Below, piece by piece: positions 1-6,281 of a DNA stretch of 6,285 bases. Each line of letters begins with the position of its first letter. Within the stretch, counting starts at the first letter, position 1. The notes beneath the pieces were generated by a model, which saw only the letters and a program-made list of their open reading frames with translations, was not told the DNA's origin and did no database searches. Source of the DNA: JAHHTP01 sp964587555 (GTDB lineage Bacteria; Bacillota; Clostridia; Oscillospirales; Ruminococcaceae); the NCBI GenBank assembly GCA_964587555.1, contig CAZPLR010000059.1, positions 1 to 6,285 on the forward strand. The letters run 5' to 3'. Both the position numbers and the translations under genes were made by a program.

Positions 1-135
1 ATTTTTTCTTTTTCGGTTTTCCCGCCTAACATAGTATGATCTTCCTCTTGCCTGCATATTTCCTGTGTAAACTGTTTTTTTGCACAAACATATAATCTAT
101 TTTTCATGCAACGATACAAAAACGAAGGAAAGCGC
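1..135. other. AT-rich upstream region, no gene recognised
   Basis: This stretch is rich in A and T, with T-runs at 2-7, 9-13 and 74-81. I see no convincing coding frame, repeat or RNA gene. The T-rich start of the window could be the tail of a terminator belonging to an upstream gene, but no stem is visible because the sequence is cut there. The A/T-rich bases just before the promoter might help RNA polymerase bind, as an UP element would; that is inference only. Confidence 0.5.
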
Positions 136-164
136 TTGACAACCTATTCCGATCGCACTATAAT
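136..164 (+). promoter_or_regulatory. Consensus sigma-A promoter of the trp operon
   Basis: A TTGACA -35 box at 136-141 and a TATAAT -10 box at 159-164 are separated by exactly 17 bp, so both hexamers and the spacer match the vegetative (sigma-A/sigma-70) consensus. Transcription should start near 169-172, which puts the 5' end just before the T-box Stem I region. I see no obvious inverted-repeat operator overlapping the boxes. This fits an operon whose main control lies in the transcribed leader rather than at initiation. Confidence 0.9.
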
Positions 165-170
165 TATGGT

Positions 171-463
171 ATGAAACCGTTGAAGCGGAGATCAAGACCG
201 AAAGGGTACGCACAGAGAGTCCGGAAAGCTGAGAGCCGGATCGCAGCCGTCGATTAAATGGACCGCAGAGGGTATGGTCAAAGGAGCGTTTTGCTCCGAG
301 TATTCCATAACGGAAAGCCGCCGTTATTTGGCTGTGGATATGATAGTATCCGAAAAGAGCGCAAAAGGCGTTCCCTTTTGCGAATGCAAGGTGGCACCGC
401 GGAAGAACGTTCTCCCGTCCTTGGCAGATTTTTATGATTTGCCGGGGACGGGATTTTTATTTG
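171..463 (+). promoter_or_regulatory. T-box riboswitch leader, probably tRNA-Trp specific
   Basis: This is a tRNA-sensing leader that should let transcription into trpE continue when tRNA-Trp is uncharged. The conserved T-box sequence AAGGTGGCACCGCGG lies at 388-402. Its TGGC (392-395) can pair with a tRNA 3' end GCCA, which fits the G discriminator base of bacterial tRNA-Trp. A distal Stem I helix pairs TCCGG (220-224) with CCGGA (236-240) and is preceded by the typical AGAGAG (214-219). The best specifier is TGG at 259-261, followed by A, on the 3' side of Stem I. Other hairpins are 283-287/293-297, 307-313/321-327, and a perfect 9-bp stem 360-368/374-382 in the Stem III position. The antiterminator pairs CAAGG (387-391) with CCTTG (419-423), and CGG (400-402) with CCG (415-417). 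I could not resolve the basal Stem I helix by eye. The class is certain; the Trp specificity is inferred from specifier, T-box bases and downstream genes. Confidence 0.95.
414..463 (+). terminator. T-box-controlled intrinsic terminator upstream of trpE
   Basis: CCCGTCCTTGGCA (414-426) pairs with TGCCGGGGACGGG (440-452), with two G-T pairs inside the stem. The stem can be extended by two pairs towards the loop and is followed by ATTTTTATTT (453-462). The 5' arm contains the bases 415-423 needed for the antiterminator, so the two folds exclude each other. This is the expected switch: the terminator forms when tRNA-Trp is charged, and the antiterminator is stabilised by uncharged tRNA. Confidence 0.93.
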
Positions 464-466
464 CCG

Positions 467-473
467 AAAGGAG
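467..473 (+). promoter_or_regulatory. Ribosome binding site that fixes the trpE start
   Basis: AAAGGAG lies 7 nt before ATG 481, just beyond the terminator T-run. It selects 481 over the upstream in-frame ATG at 274, which sits inside the T-box leader. The same AAAGGAG heptamer precedes trpG (1972-1978), trpD (2562-2568) and the putative trpA (6258-6264). Confidence 0.92.
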
Positions 474-480
474 TTTTCAT

Positions 481-1989
481 ATGAATACCACACCGGATTA
501 TCAAGCCGCTTACGAAATAGCAAAAACGCAGGAATACCGGATGATACCGATCAGTTCTGCGCTTTACAGCGATTTTATCACCCCGATCACAGCGCTGCGT
601 ATCCTAAAAAATGTGTCGAAGCACTGCTTTTTGCTCGAAAGTGCCGAGGCAAACCAGACCTTCGGACGCTACTCGTTTTTGGGATTTGATCCCAAGCTCA
701 CCCTTACCTGCCGCGACCACGTACTCACGATCGAAAGCGGCGTGACCATGACAGAAACGGTCGCCCATCCAAAAGAATACATCCGGAAGGTTCTTTCTGA
801 CAACAAAAGTCCTAAAATGCCGGAGCTGCCGACTTTCACCGGCGGTCTGGTCGGATATTTCTCCTACGATTACCTCAAATACGCCGAGCCGGGAATAGAG
901 CTTTCCGTACCGGACGAAAAGGATTTCTGCGACGTCGATCTGATGCTGTTCGATAAGGTTATCGCATTTGACCATTATCGCCAAAAGATCATTCTCATCG
1001 TCAACCTAAAGGCGCCGCATCCATTTTCCGACGATACATTTGCCGCCGAATATCACAAAGCTGTGTTTGAGCTTTCTAAGCTGCAATCGCTTTTGAAGGA
1101 AGGCGCGCAGGCGGAGGAAAAACCGTCTAAGCTTCTCTCCCCTATCTCGCCGCTGTTTGACAAAGAGAGCTACTGCAAGATGGTAAAACGCGGCAAGCAG
1201 TATATTCGCGAAGGCGATATCTTTCAGGTCGTGCTGTCCAACCGCTTGGAGGCAGCGTTTTCCGGCGGACTTTTGGATACCTACCGCGTGTTACGCGCGA
1301 ATAATCCTTCCCCGTATATGTTTTACTTTTCCGGCGACGCAGAGCTGGCGGGCGCTTCGCCGGAAACCTTGGTAAAGCTAACGGGCCGCGTTGTGTCGAC
1401 CTATCCGCTTGCCGGAACACGTCCGCGCGGCAAAACTGACCAGGCGGATCAGGAGATCGAAAAGGAGCTGTTGTCCGACGAAAAAGAGCTTGCCGAGCAT
1501 AATATGCTGGTGGATCTCGGGCGCAACGATCTTGGAAAAATCTGCCGCTTCGGAAGCGTATCCGTCACAAAGTATAAGCAGATCGAGCGTTTTTCTAGGG
1601 TCATGCACATCGGCTCAACCGTAACCGGGGAGCTTGCGGAGGGGTTTGATGCGCTGGACGCGGTCGATGCGGTGCTGCCAGCGGGAACGCTCTCCGGCGC
1701 GCCGAAGCTTCGTGCCTGCGAAATTATCCGGGAGCTGGAGCAGAATAAACGCGGCATCTACGGCGGCGCGGTTGGATATCTCGACTTTGCGGGGAATATG
1801 GATCTCTGTATTGCAATCCGCTTAGCTTACGTCAAGGATGAAAGGCTTTTCATCCGCTCCGGCGCTGGCATCGTTTCGGACAGTGTGCCGGAAAAGGAGT
1901 ATGAAGAGTGCATCAATAAAGCCGCCGCCGTAGTCGACGCAGTGAACGAGGCGGTCACGATGCGGCAAACGAAAGGAGAATCGGTATGA
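481..1989 (+). CDS. trpE: Anthranilate synthase component I (TrpE)
   Basis: TrpE is the large subunit of anthranilate synthase. It converts chorismate to anthranilate with ammonia delivered by TrpG, the committed step of tryptophan synthesis in the cytoplasm. The 502-residue product has the usual family length. LLESAE at 51-56 matches the N-terminal motif whose serine is involved in tryptophan feedback inhibition in enterobacterial TrpE, so the enzyme is probably feedback-regulated. The chorismate-binding domain (about 225-490) shows GASPETLV (291-298), a TRPRG motif (313-317), HNMLVDLGRND (340-350), the conserved His in VMHIGS (H376), PAGTLSGAPK (400-409) and the acidic metal-binding stretch around PEKEYEE (470-476). 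The start at 481 is chosen for the AAAGGAG 7 nt upstream and because the frame before it encodes T-box sequence. The stop overlaps the trpG start by 4 nt (ATGA). PabB and isochorismate synthase are unlikely given the motifs and the trp context. Confidence 0.98.
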   Translation: MNTTPDYQAAYEIAKTQEYRMIPISSALYSDFITPITALRILKNVSKHCFLLESAEANQTFGRYSFLGFDPKLTLTCRDHVLTIESGVTMTETVAHPKEYIRKVLSDNKSPKMPELPTFTGGLVGYFSYDYLKYAEPGIELSVPDEKDFCDVDLMLFDKVIAFDHYRQKIILIVNLKAPHPFSDDTFAAEYHKAVFELSKLQSLLKEGAQAEEKPSKLLSPISPLFDKESYCKMVKRGKQYIREGDIFQVVLSNRLEAAFSGGLLDTYRVLRANNPSPYMFYFSGDAELAGASPETLVKLTGRVVSTYPLAGTRPRGKTDQADQEIEKELLSDEKELAEHNMLVDLGRNDLGKICRFGSVSVTKYKQIERFSRVMHIGSTVTGELAEGFDALDAVDAVLPAGTLSGAPKLRACEIIRELEQNKRGIYGGAVGYLDFAGNMDLCIAIRLAYVKDERLFIRSGAGIVSDSVPEKEYEECINKAAAVVDAVNEAVTMRQTKGESV

Positions 1990-2582
1990 CCCTCATTATC
2001 GACAATTACGACAGCTTTTCCTATAACCTGTACCAATACGTCGGGGAGATCGATCCGAATGTCAAGGTAGTTCGCAACGACGCACTCACGCTTTCTGAGA
2101 TCGACACGCTTTCGCCGGCGCGGATCATTCTCTCCCCCGGGCCGGGGCGTCCGGAGGACGCGGGAATCTGCATTGACCTGATTAAGCGTTTCTGCAAAAC
2201 GATTCCGATCTTAGGCGTTTGCCTGGGGCACCAGGCGATCTGCGCCGCGCTGGGCGGAAGGATCACCTACGCCAAGCAGCTGATGCACGGCAAAACCTCC
2301 ATCATTACGATCGATCAAACCAGCCCGCTTTTTGCCGACCTGCCAAAGCAGATCGAGGTCGCACGGTATCATTCGCTTGCCGCCGCAAAAGCCGCGCTCC
2401 CGGACAGCTTGTCGATCACCGCTGAAACGGAGGACGGAGAGATCATGGCGGTCGCCCATCGCGAATATCCGGTATATGGGCTGCAATTCCACCCAGAATC
2501 CATCCTAACGCCAAACGGCAAAACCATACTCAAAAACTTTTTTTCACTGACCAAGGATCAGAAAGGAGATTATCATGATTGA
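1986..2582 (+). CDS. trpG: Anthranilate synthase component II, glutamine amidotransferase (TrpG)
   Basis: TrpG is the glutaminase subunit that hydrolyses glutamine and channels ammonia to TrpE. The 198-residue product is a complete class I (triad) amidotransferase domain. NYDSF (7-11) is at the N terminus, SPGPGRPEDAG (50-60) forms the oxyanion-strand region, and GVCLGHQ (77-83) carries the nucleophile Cys79. MHGK (100-103) and FHPES (168-172) follow, with His169 and Glu171 completing the triad. It is a stand-alone gene, not fused to trpE or trpD. It starts in the ATGA overlap with the trpE stop, with AAAGGAG 7 nt upstream inside trpE, so equal production of the two subunits by translational coupling is likely. 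The sequence alone cannot exclude that it also serves PabB in folate synthesis, as the shared glutaminase does in Bacillus subtilis, but its place in the operon supports a trp role. Confidence 0.98.
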   Translation: MTLIIDNYDSFSYNLYQYVGEIDPNVKVVRNDALTLSEIDTLSPARIILSPGPGRPEDAGICIDLIKRFCKTIPILGVCLGHQAICAALGGRITYAKQLMHGKTSIITIDQTSPLFADLPKQIEVARYHSLAAAKAALPDSLSITAETEDGEIMAVAHREYPVYGLQFHPESILTPNGKTILKNFFSLTKDQKGDYHD

Positions 2583-3600
2583 AAATGCAATTCGTCGTAT
2601 CACCAAAGGGCAAAATCTGTCCGCCGAGGAGGCTATGGCTGTCATGGACGAAATGATGTCCGGAAAAGCCTCCGATATCCAGAAAAGCGCGTATCTCACC
2701 GCGCTCGCAATGAAAGGCGAAACGATCGAGGAAATTACCGGCTCCGCAGCCGGAATGCGCGCCCACTGCCTGCCAATGGGCGAACACATCGACGCGCTTG
2801 AGATCGTCGGCACCGGCGGCGACGGCGCAAATACCTTCAATATTTCCACCACTTCGGCGTTCGTGATCGCAGCTTCGGGCATTCCGGTAGCAAAACACGG
2901 CAATCGCGCCGCCTCCAGCCGGTGCGGCGCTGCCGATTGCTTGGAGGCGCTTGGAGCGGTGCTGAACGTGCCGCCGAGCCAAAGCGTAAAAATACTGCAA
3001 GATGTCGGCTTTTGCTTTCTTTTTGCCCAGCAGTACCACAGCGCGATGCGCTATGTCGGACCGGTGCGCAAGGAGCTTGGCATCCGCACGATCTTCAATA
3101 TCCTAGGACCTCTGACCAATCCCGCAAACGCAAAAACCCAGATCATGGGTGTGTTTAGCAAGGAATACGTTGAACCGCTGGCTAAGGTGCTCTATCAGCT
3201 CGGCGTGACAAACGGTATGACCGTCTATGGAATGGACGGGATGGATGAGATCTCCGCCTGCGGCGAAACTCTTGTCTGCGAAATCAACGGCGGCAATTTC
3301 AAAACCTACTCCATCGTGCCGGAGGATTTTGATCTGCCGCGCGGCAAAAAATCCGATCTGCTCGGCGGCAGCCCGGCGGAAAACGCCGCGATCACTCGCG
3401 CGATCCTCTCTGGAAAAGAAACCGGAACAAAATATAACGCCGTACTGCTGAACGCTGCCGCCGGAATTTATGCCGGCAAAAAAGCGCCTTCGATGCGTGA
3501 GGGCGTAAAACTGGCAAAGGAATTGATCTCCTCCGGGAAAGCGTCGGAAAAGCTGGAGGCGTTTATCGCCGCAACCCATGAGGAAACGCCTGCGCCATGA
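2575..3600 (+). CDS. trpD: Anthranilate phosphoribosyltransferase (TrpD)
   Basis: TrpD transfers the phosphoribosyl group of PRPP to anthranilate, giving phosphoribosyl-anthranilate. The 341-residue product has the normal length of a monofunctional enzyme. A helical N-terminal domain (about 1-70) is followed by the PRPP-binding loop GTGGDG (79-84), NIST (89-92) and KHGNRAASS (107-115). RTIFNILGPLTNP (171-183) and DGMDEIS (221-227) follow, the latter with the acidic pair D224/E225 that binds Mg2+ in this family. The gene overlaps the end of trpG by 8 nt and has AAAGGAG at 2562-2568, 6 nt before its ATG. It ends in a 4-nt ATGA overlap with trpC. All recognised active-site motifs are intact. The related thymidine and pyrimidine phosphorylases differ in these motifs and are excluded by context. 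Confidence 0.98.
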   Translation: MIENAIRRITKGQNLSAEEAMAVMDEMMSGKASDIQKSAYLTALAMKGETIEEITGSAAGMRAHCLPMGEHIDALEIVGTGGDGANTFNISTTSAFVIAASGIPVAKHGNRAASSRCGAADCLEALGAVLNVPPSQSVKILQDVGFCFLFAQQYHSAMRYVGPVRKELGIRTIFNILGPLTNPANAKTQIMGVFSKEYVEPLAKVLYQLGVTNGMTVYGMDGMDEISACGETLVCEINGGNFKTYSIVPEDFDLPRGKKSDLLGGSPAENAAITRAILSGKETGTKYNAVLLNAAAGIYAGKKAPSMREGVKLAKELISSGKASEKLEAFIAATHEETPAP

Positions 3601-4388
3601 AAAATATCTTAGATGAAATCGCTGAAAAAACCCGGAAACGGGTCGAAGCGCGCAAAAACGCCGTTCCCTTTGAGCAGATGAAGGCTGCCGCACAGCGGCT
3701 TCCGGCAAACGACGGCTTCCCGTTTGAAAAAGCGCTAAAGCGCCAAGGGCTTTCTTTTATCTGCGAGATTAAAAAAGCCTCCCCATCCAAAGGGCTGATC
3801 GCGCCCGATTTCCCTTATCTGGAGATTGCTTCGGAATATGAAAAGGCGGGCGCCGACGCGCTTTCGGTCTTAACGGAGCCGTATTATTTTCAGGGCAGCG
3901 ACGAATACCTGCGGCAGATCAAACAAAGGGTTTCGCTCCCGACGCTGCGCAAGGATTTCACAGTTGATCCCTACATGATTTATGAAGCAAAGACCCTAAA
4001 CGCTAACTGCGTTTTGCTGATCGCCGCGTTGTTAGACCAAAACACACTGCGCGAATACTGCCGGATCGCCGACAGCTTGGGGCTTTCCGCACTGGTGGAA
4101 ACGCATAACGAGCGGGAGGTCGACGCCGCGCTGAACAGCGGCGCGCGGATTATCGGCGTCAATAACCGCGATCTCAAGACCTTCACCGTGGATTTACAGA
4201 CCAGCGTGCGGTTAAGGGAGCATATTCCAAAAGAATATGTTTTCGTTTCGGAAAGCGGGATCAAAACGCCGGAGGATACCGCGCTGCTGCGCGGTATCGG
4301 CGCGGACGCCGTCCTGATCGGCGAAACGCTGATGAGAAGCTCCGACCGCAGGCAGATGCTTTCCGACCTGCGCGGCAGCGCCGGATGA
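3597..4388 (+). CDS. trpC: Indole-3-glycerol phosphate synthase (TrpC)
   Basis: TrpC closes the indole ring, decarboxylating carboxyphenylamino-deoxyribulose phosphate to indole-3-glycerol phosphate. The 263-residue product is a single TIM barrel of typical length, not the TrpC-TrpF fusion of enterobacteria. CEIKKASPSKG (56-66) holds the conserved Glu57 and Lys59. LRKDF (117-121) contains the catalytic Lys119, ALVETH (165-170) contains Glu168, GVNNRDL (187-193) contains the conserved Asn residues, and VSESGI (217-222) contains Ser220. GADAVLIGETLM (235-246) forms the C-terminal phosphate-binding region. The start overlaps the trpD stop as ATGA. Unlike its neighbours it lacks AAAGGAG; only a GAGGAAA-like stretch (3580-3586) lies upstream, rather far from the ATG, so translation probably depends on ribosomes finishing trpD. 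Confidence 0.98.
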   Translation: MKNILDEIAEKTRKRVEARKNAVPFEQMKAAAQRLPANDGFPFEKALKRQGLSFICEIKKASPSKGLIAPDFPYLEIASEYEKAGADALSVLTEPYYFQGSDEYLRQIKQRVSLPTLRKDFTVDPYMIYEAKTLNANCVLLIAALLDQNTLREYCRIADSLGLSALVETHNEREVDAALNSGARIIGVNNRDLKTFTVDLQTSVRLREHIPKEYVFVSESGIKTPEDTALLRGIGADAVLIGETLMRSSDRRQMLSDLRGSAG

Positions 4389-4444
4389 TTTTCCCGCAAG
4401 AAATACACGAAATATTGGAAGACTGGCAGAGGATAAATTTATGA
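4385..4444 (+). CDS. Possible 19-codon mini-ORF bridging trpC and trpF
   Basis: An ATG at 4385 overlaps the trpC stop as ATGA. The frame stays open for 19 codons (MIFPQEIHEILEDWQRINL) and ends with a TGA that overlaps the trpF start, again as ATGA. It therefore fills the only large spacer in the operon exactly and repeats the overlap seen at trpE/trpG and trpD/trpC. It has no good ribosome binding site of its own and I recognise no family. It contains one Trp codon at position 13, and the trpF binding site AGAGGA lies within it. It could carry terminating ribosomes from trpC to trpF, or be a small protein, or be chance. Sequence alone does not decide. Confidence 0.3.
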   Translation: MIFPQEIHEILEDWQRINL

Positions 4445-5049
4445 AAATCAAGATATGCGGGATGACCTCCTTTTCCGACATCGAGGCTGCAAACGCCGTT
4501 TTGCCGGATTACATCGGCTTCATCCTCGCACCAGGCAGACGCAGAACCGTTTCCCACGCGCTTGCGGCGCAGATGAAAAGGGCGCTCTCCCCCGCCATCC
4601 AAGCGGTCGGCGTATTTGTCGATCCTACGCTCTCAGAGGTGCTGGAACCGGCACGGAACGGCACGATCGACCTCATCCAACTACACGGCGTGGAAACGCC
4701 GGAATTTGTCCGTGCCGTCAAAAAAGCGACCGGGCTTCCGGTCGTCAAGGCGCTGATCCTCAAGCCTGGAGTAAACCCTCCTCCGCTTTCCTGTTGGGAA
4801 GCGTCGGATGCGGATTACCTGCTGCTTGACGCGGGAACTGGCAGCGGCGTCGCATTAGACTGGAACACGCTGCCTCAGGTGAAAAAACCTTTTTTTCTCG
4901 CAGGCGGTATCACGCCGGAAAATATCCGGGAGGCAATAAAGCGCGTACAGCCTTATGCAATCGACTGCTCTTCCGGCGCAGAGGAAAACGGCATAAAAAA
5001 TCTTACCAAAATGAAGGCTCTCACAGACGCTGTCAAAACATGGATATAA
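4441..5049 (+). CDS. trpF: Phosphoribosylanthranilate isomerase (TrpF)
   Basis: TrpF catalyses the Amadori rearrangement of phosphoribosyl-anthranilate to the substrate of TrpC. The 202-residue product is a compact TIM barrel of normal monofunctional length. KICGMT (4-9) contains the catalytic Cys6. AVGVFVD (55-61), LIQLHGVE (78-85), YLLLDAGTGSG (126-136) with the catalytic Asp130, FLAGGITPENI (152-162) and AIDCSSGAEENGIKN (173-187) follow in family order. The last motif ends in Lys-Asn where Lys-Asp is more usual, and the phosphate-loop region APGRRRTVS (30-38) is somewhat divergent. Neither looks inactivating. ATG 4441 is preceded at 7 nt by AGAGGA (4428-4433). A 52-nt spacer separates it from trpC, and 20 nt separate it from trpB. 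Confidence 0.97.
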   Translation: MKIKICGMTSFSDIEAANAVLPDYIGFILAPGRRRTVSHALAAQMKRALSPAIQAVGVFVDPTLSEVLEPARNGTIDLIQLHGVETPEFVRAVKKATGLPVVKALILKPGVNPPPLSCWEASDADYLLLDAGTGSGVALDWNTLPQVKKPFFLAGGITPENIREAIKRVQPYAIDCSSGAEENGIKNLTKMKALTDAVKTWI

Positions 5050-5069
5050 ATTAGGAAGGAAATAAAGCT

Positions 5070-6281
5070 ATGGAAGCAAAAAATCTCTCGGCTGAGCCGG
5101 TAAACGGGCGCTTCGGCGCATTCGGCGGACAGTATATCAGCGAAACGCTGATGAATGAATTATTCCGTTTGGAAGAGGCGTATGAAAGCTATCGGAACGA
5201 CCCCGCATTTGTGTCGGAGCTGCAAACGCTGCTTTGCGAATATGTCGGCAGGCCGTCGCTTTTGTACTATGCAAAGAAAATGAGCGAGGATTTGGGCGGA
5301 CCGAAAATCTACCTCAAGCGCGAGGACCTCAACCACACCGGTTCCCACAAAATCAACAATGCGCTTGGGCAGGCGCTGCTTGCAAAAAAGATGGGAAAAA
5401 ACCGCATCATCGCCGAAACCGGCGCGGGTCAGCATGGCGTTGCAGCCGCTACCGCAGCGGCGCTTCTGGGGATGGAGTGCGAAATATTCATGGGCGAGGA
5501 GGATACCAAGCGTCAGGCGCTGAACGTTTTCCGGATGAATCTGCTCGGCGCAAAGGTCCATCCGGTCACGACCGGCACCAAAACCTTAAAAGACGCGGTC
5601 AATGAGGCAATGCGCGAATGGACTGCGCGCGTGAGCGACACCCACTATGTTCTGGGCTCCGTCATGGGTCCGCACCCGTTCCCGATGATCGTGCGTGATT
5701 TCCAAAGCGTCATCGGCAGAGAGGCGCGTGCCGAGCTTTTAAAGCGGGAAGGCAAGCTTCCGGCGGCAGTCTTTGCCTGCGTCGGCGGCGGCAGCAACGC
5801 CATGGGTATGTTCTATCCGTTTATTCCCGACAGTGAAGTCAAGCTCATAGGCTGCGAAGCGGCTGGACGCGGCATAAATACTGCCGAAACCGCCGCCACC
5901 ATTGCCACCGGTAAGATCGGCATCTTTCACGGCATGAAGTCCTACTTCTGCCAAGATGAAAACGGGCAGATCGCCCCAGTCTACTCGATCTCCGCCGGAC
6001 TTGATTATCCGGGCATCGGACCGGAGCATGCCAACCTCTACGACGCCGGACGCGCCCAGTACTATCCAGTCACCGACGACGAGGCAGTTGACGCATTTTC
6101 TTACCTTGCCCGTACCGAAGGCATTATCTGCGCAATTGAAAGTGCCCACGCGGTTGCGCAGGTGCGCAAGATGGCAAAGGAATTCGACAAGGACGACAGC
6201 ATCATCATCTGCCTGTCCGGACGCGGCGACAAGGACGTTGCCGCCATTGCTAGATACAAAGGAGTAGAGCTTTATGAGTAA
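5070..6281 (+). CDS. trpB: Tryptophan synthase beta chain (TrpB)
   Basis: TrpB is the PLP-dependent beta subunit that condenses indole with L-serine to give tryptophan. It works as the alpha2-beta2 complex with TrpA, receiving indole through a tunnel. The 403-residue product has the length and motifs of the major TrpB1 class. GRFGAFGGQYISETLM (13-28) is the N-terminal signature. HTGSHKINNAL (89-99) carries the PLP lysine Lys94, and ETGAGQHGVA (116-125) carries the catalytic Glu116. GGGSNAMG (239-246) binds the cofactor phosphate, D311 lies in SAGLDYPG, and SGRGDKD (383-389) has Ser383 facing the pyridine nitrogen. The start at 5070 has GGAAGGA (5054-5060) 9 nt upstream. The gene overlaps the putative trpA start by 8 nt, which would help balance the subunits. 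Confidence 0.99.
   Translation: MEAKNLSAEPVNGRFGAFGGQYISETLMNELFRLEEAYESYRNDPAFVSELQTLLCEYVGRPSLLYYAKKMSEDLGGPKIYLKREDLNHTGSHKINNALGQALLAKKMGKNRIIAETGAGQHGVAAATAAALLGMECEIFMGEEDTKRQALNVFRMNLLGAKVHPVTTGTKTLKDAVNEAMREWTARVSDTHYVLGSVMGPHPFPMIVRDFQSVIGREARAELLKREGKLPAAVFACVGGGSNAMGMFYPFIPDSEVKLIGCEAAGRGINTAETAATIATGKIGIFHGMKSYFCQDENGQIAPVYSISAGLDYPGIGPEHANLYDAGRAQYYPVTDDEAVDAFSYLARTEGIICAIESAHAVAQVRKMAKEFDKDDSIIICLSGRGDKDVAAIARYKGVELYE

Noticed and set aside
1..16. T-rich start of the window, considered as the terminator of an upstream gene.
   Set aside because: No preceding stem can be seen because the window begins there, so the call cannot be supported.
91..96. A second TATAAT hexamer upstream, considered as another promoter.
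   Set aside because: The bases about 17 bp before it (TAAACT, 68-73) do not resemble a -35 box, and the 136-164 promoter fits far better.
171..257. Open frame of 28 codons in the leader starting at ATG 171, considered as an attenuator leader peptide.
   Set aside because: It has no Trp codons, starts at or next to the expected transcript 5' end with no room for a ribosome binding site, and lies in T-box Stem I, which explains the sequence.
2530..3039. A 169-codon reverse-strand open frame opposite trpD.
   Set aside because: It lies opposite the conserved PRPP-binding part of trpD, where codon constraints leave the other strand open. No domain was recognised.
3103..3708. A 201-codon reverse-strand open frame across the trpD-trpC junction, considered as an antisense gene.
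   Set aside because: It mirrors two well-conserved genes with intact motifs, shows no recognisable domain, and is the kind of frame expected opposite moderately GC-rich coding DNA.
4389..4436. Possible readthrough extension of TrpC past its TGA to the TAA at 4434.
   Set aside because: The 263-residue TrpC already contains all barrel strands and has normal family length. The 15 extra codons resemble nothing known.
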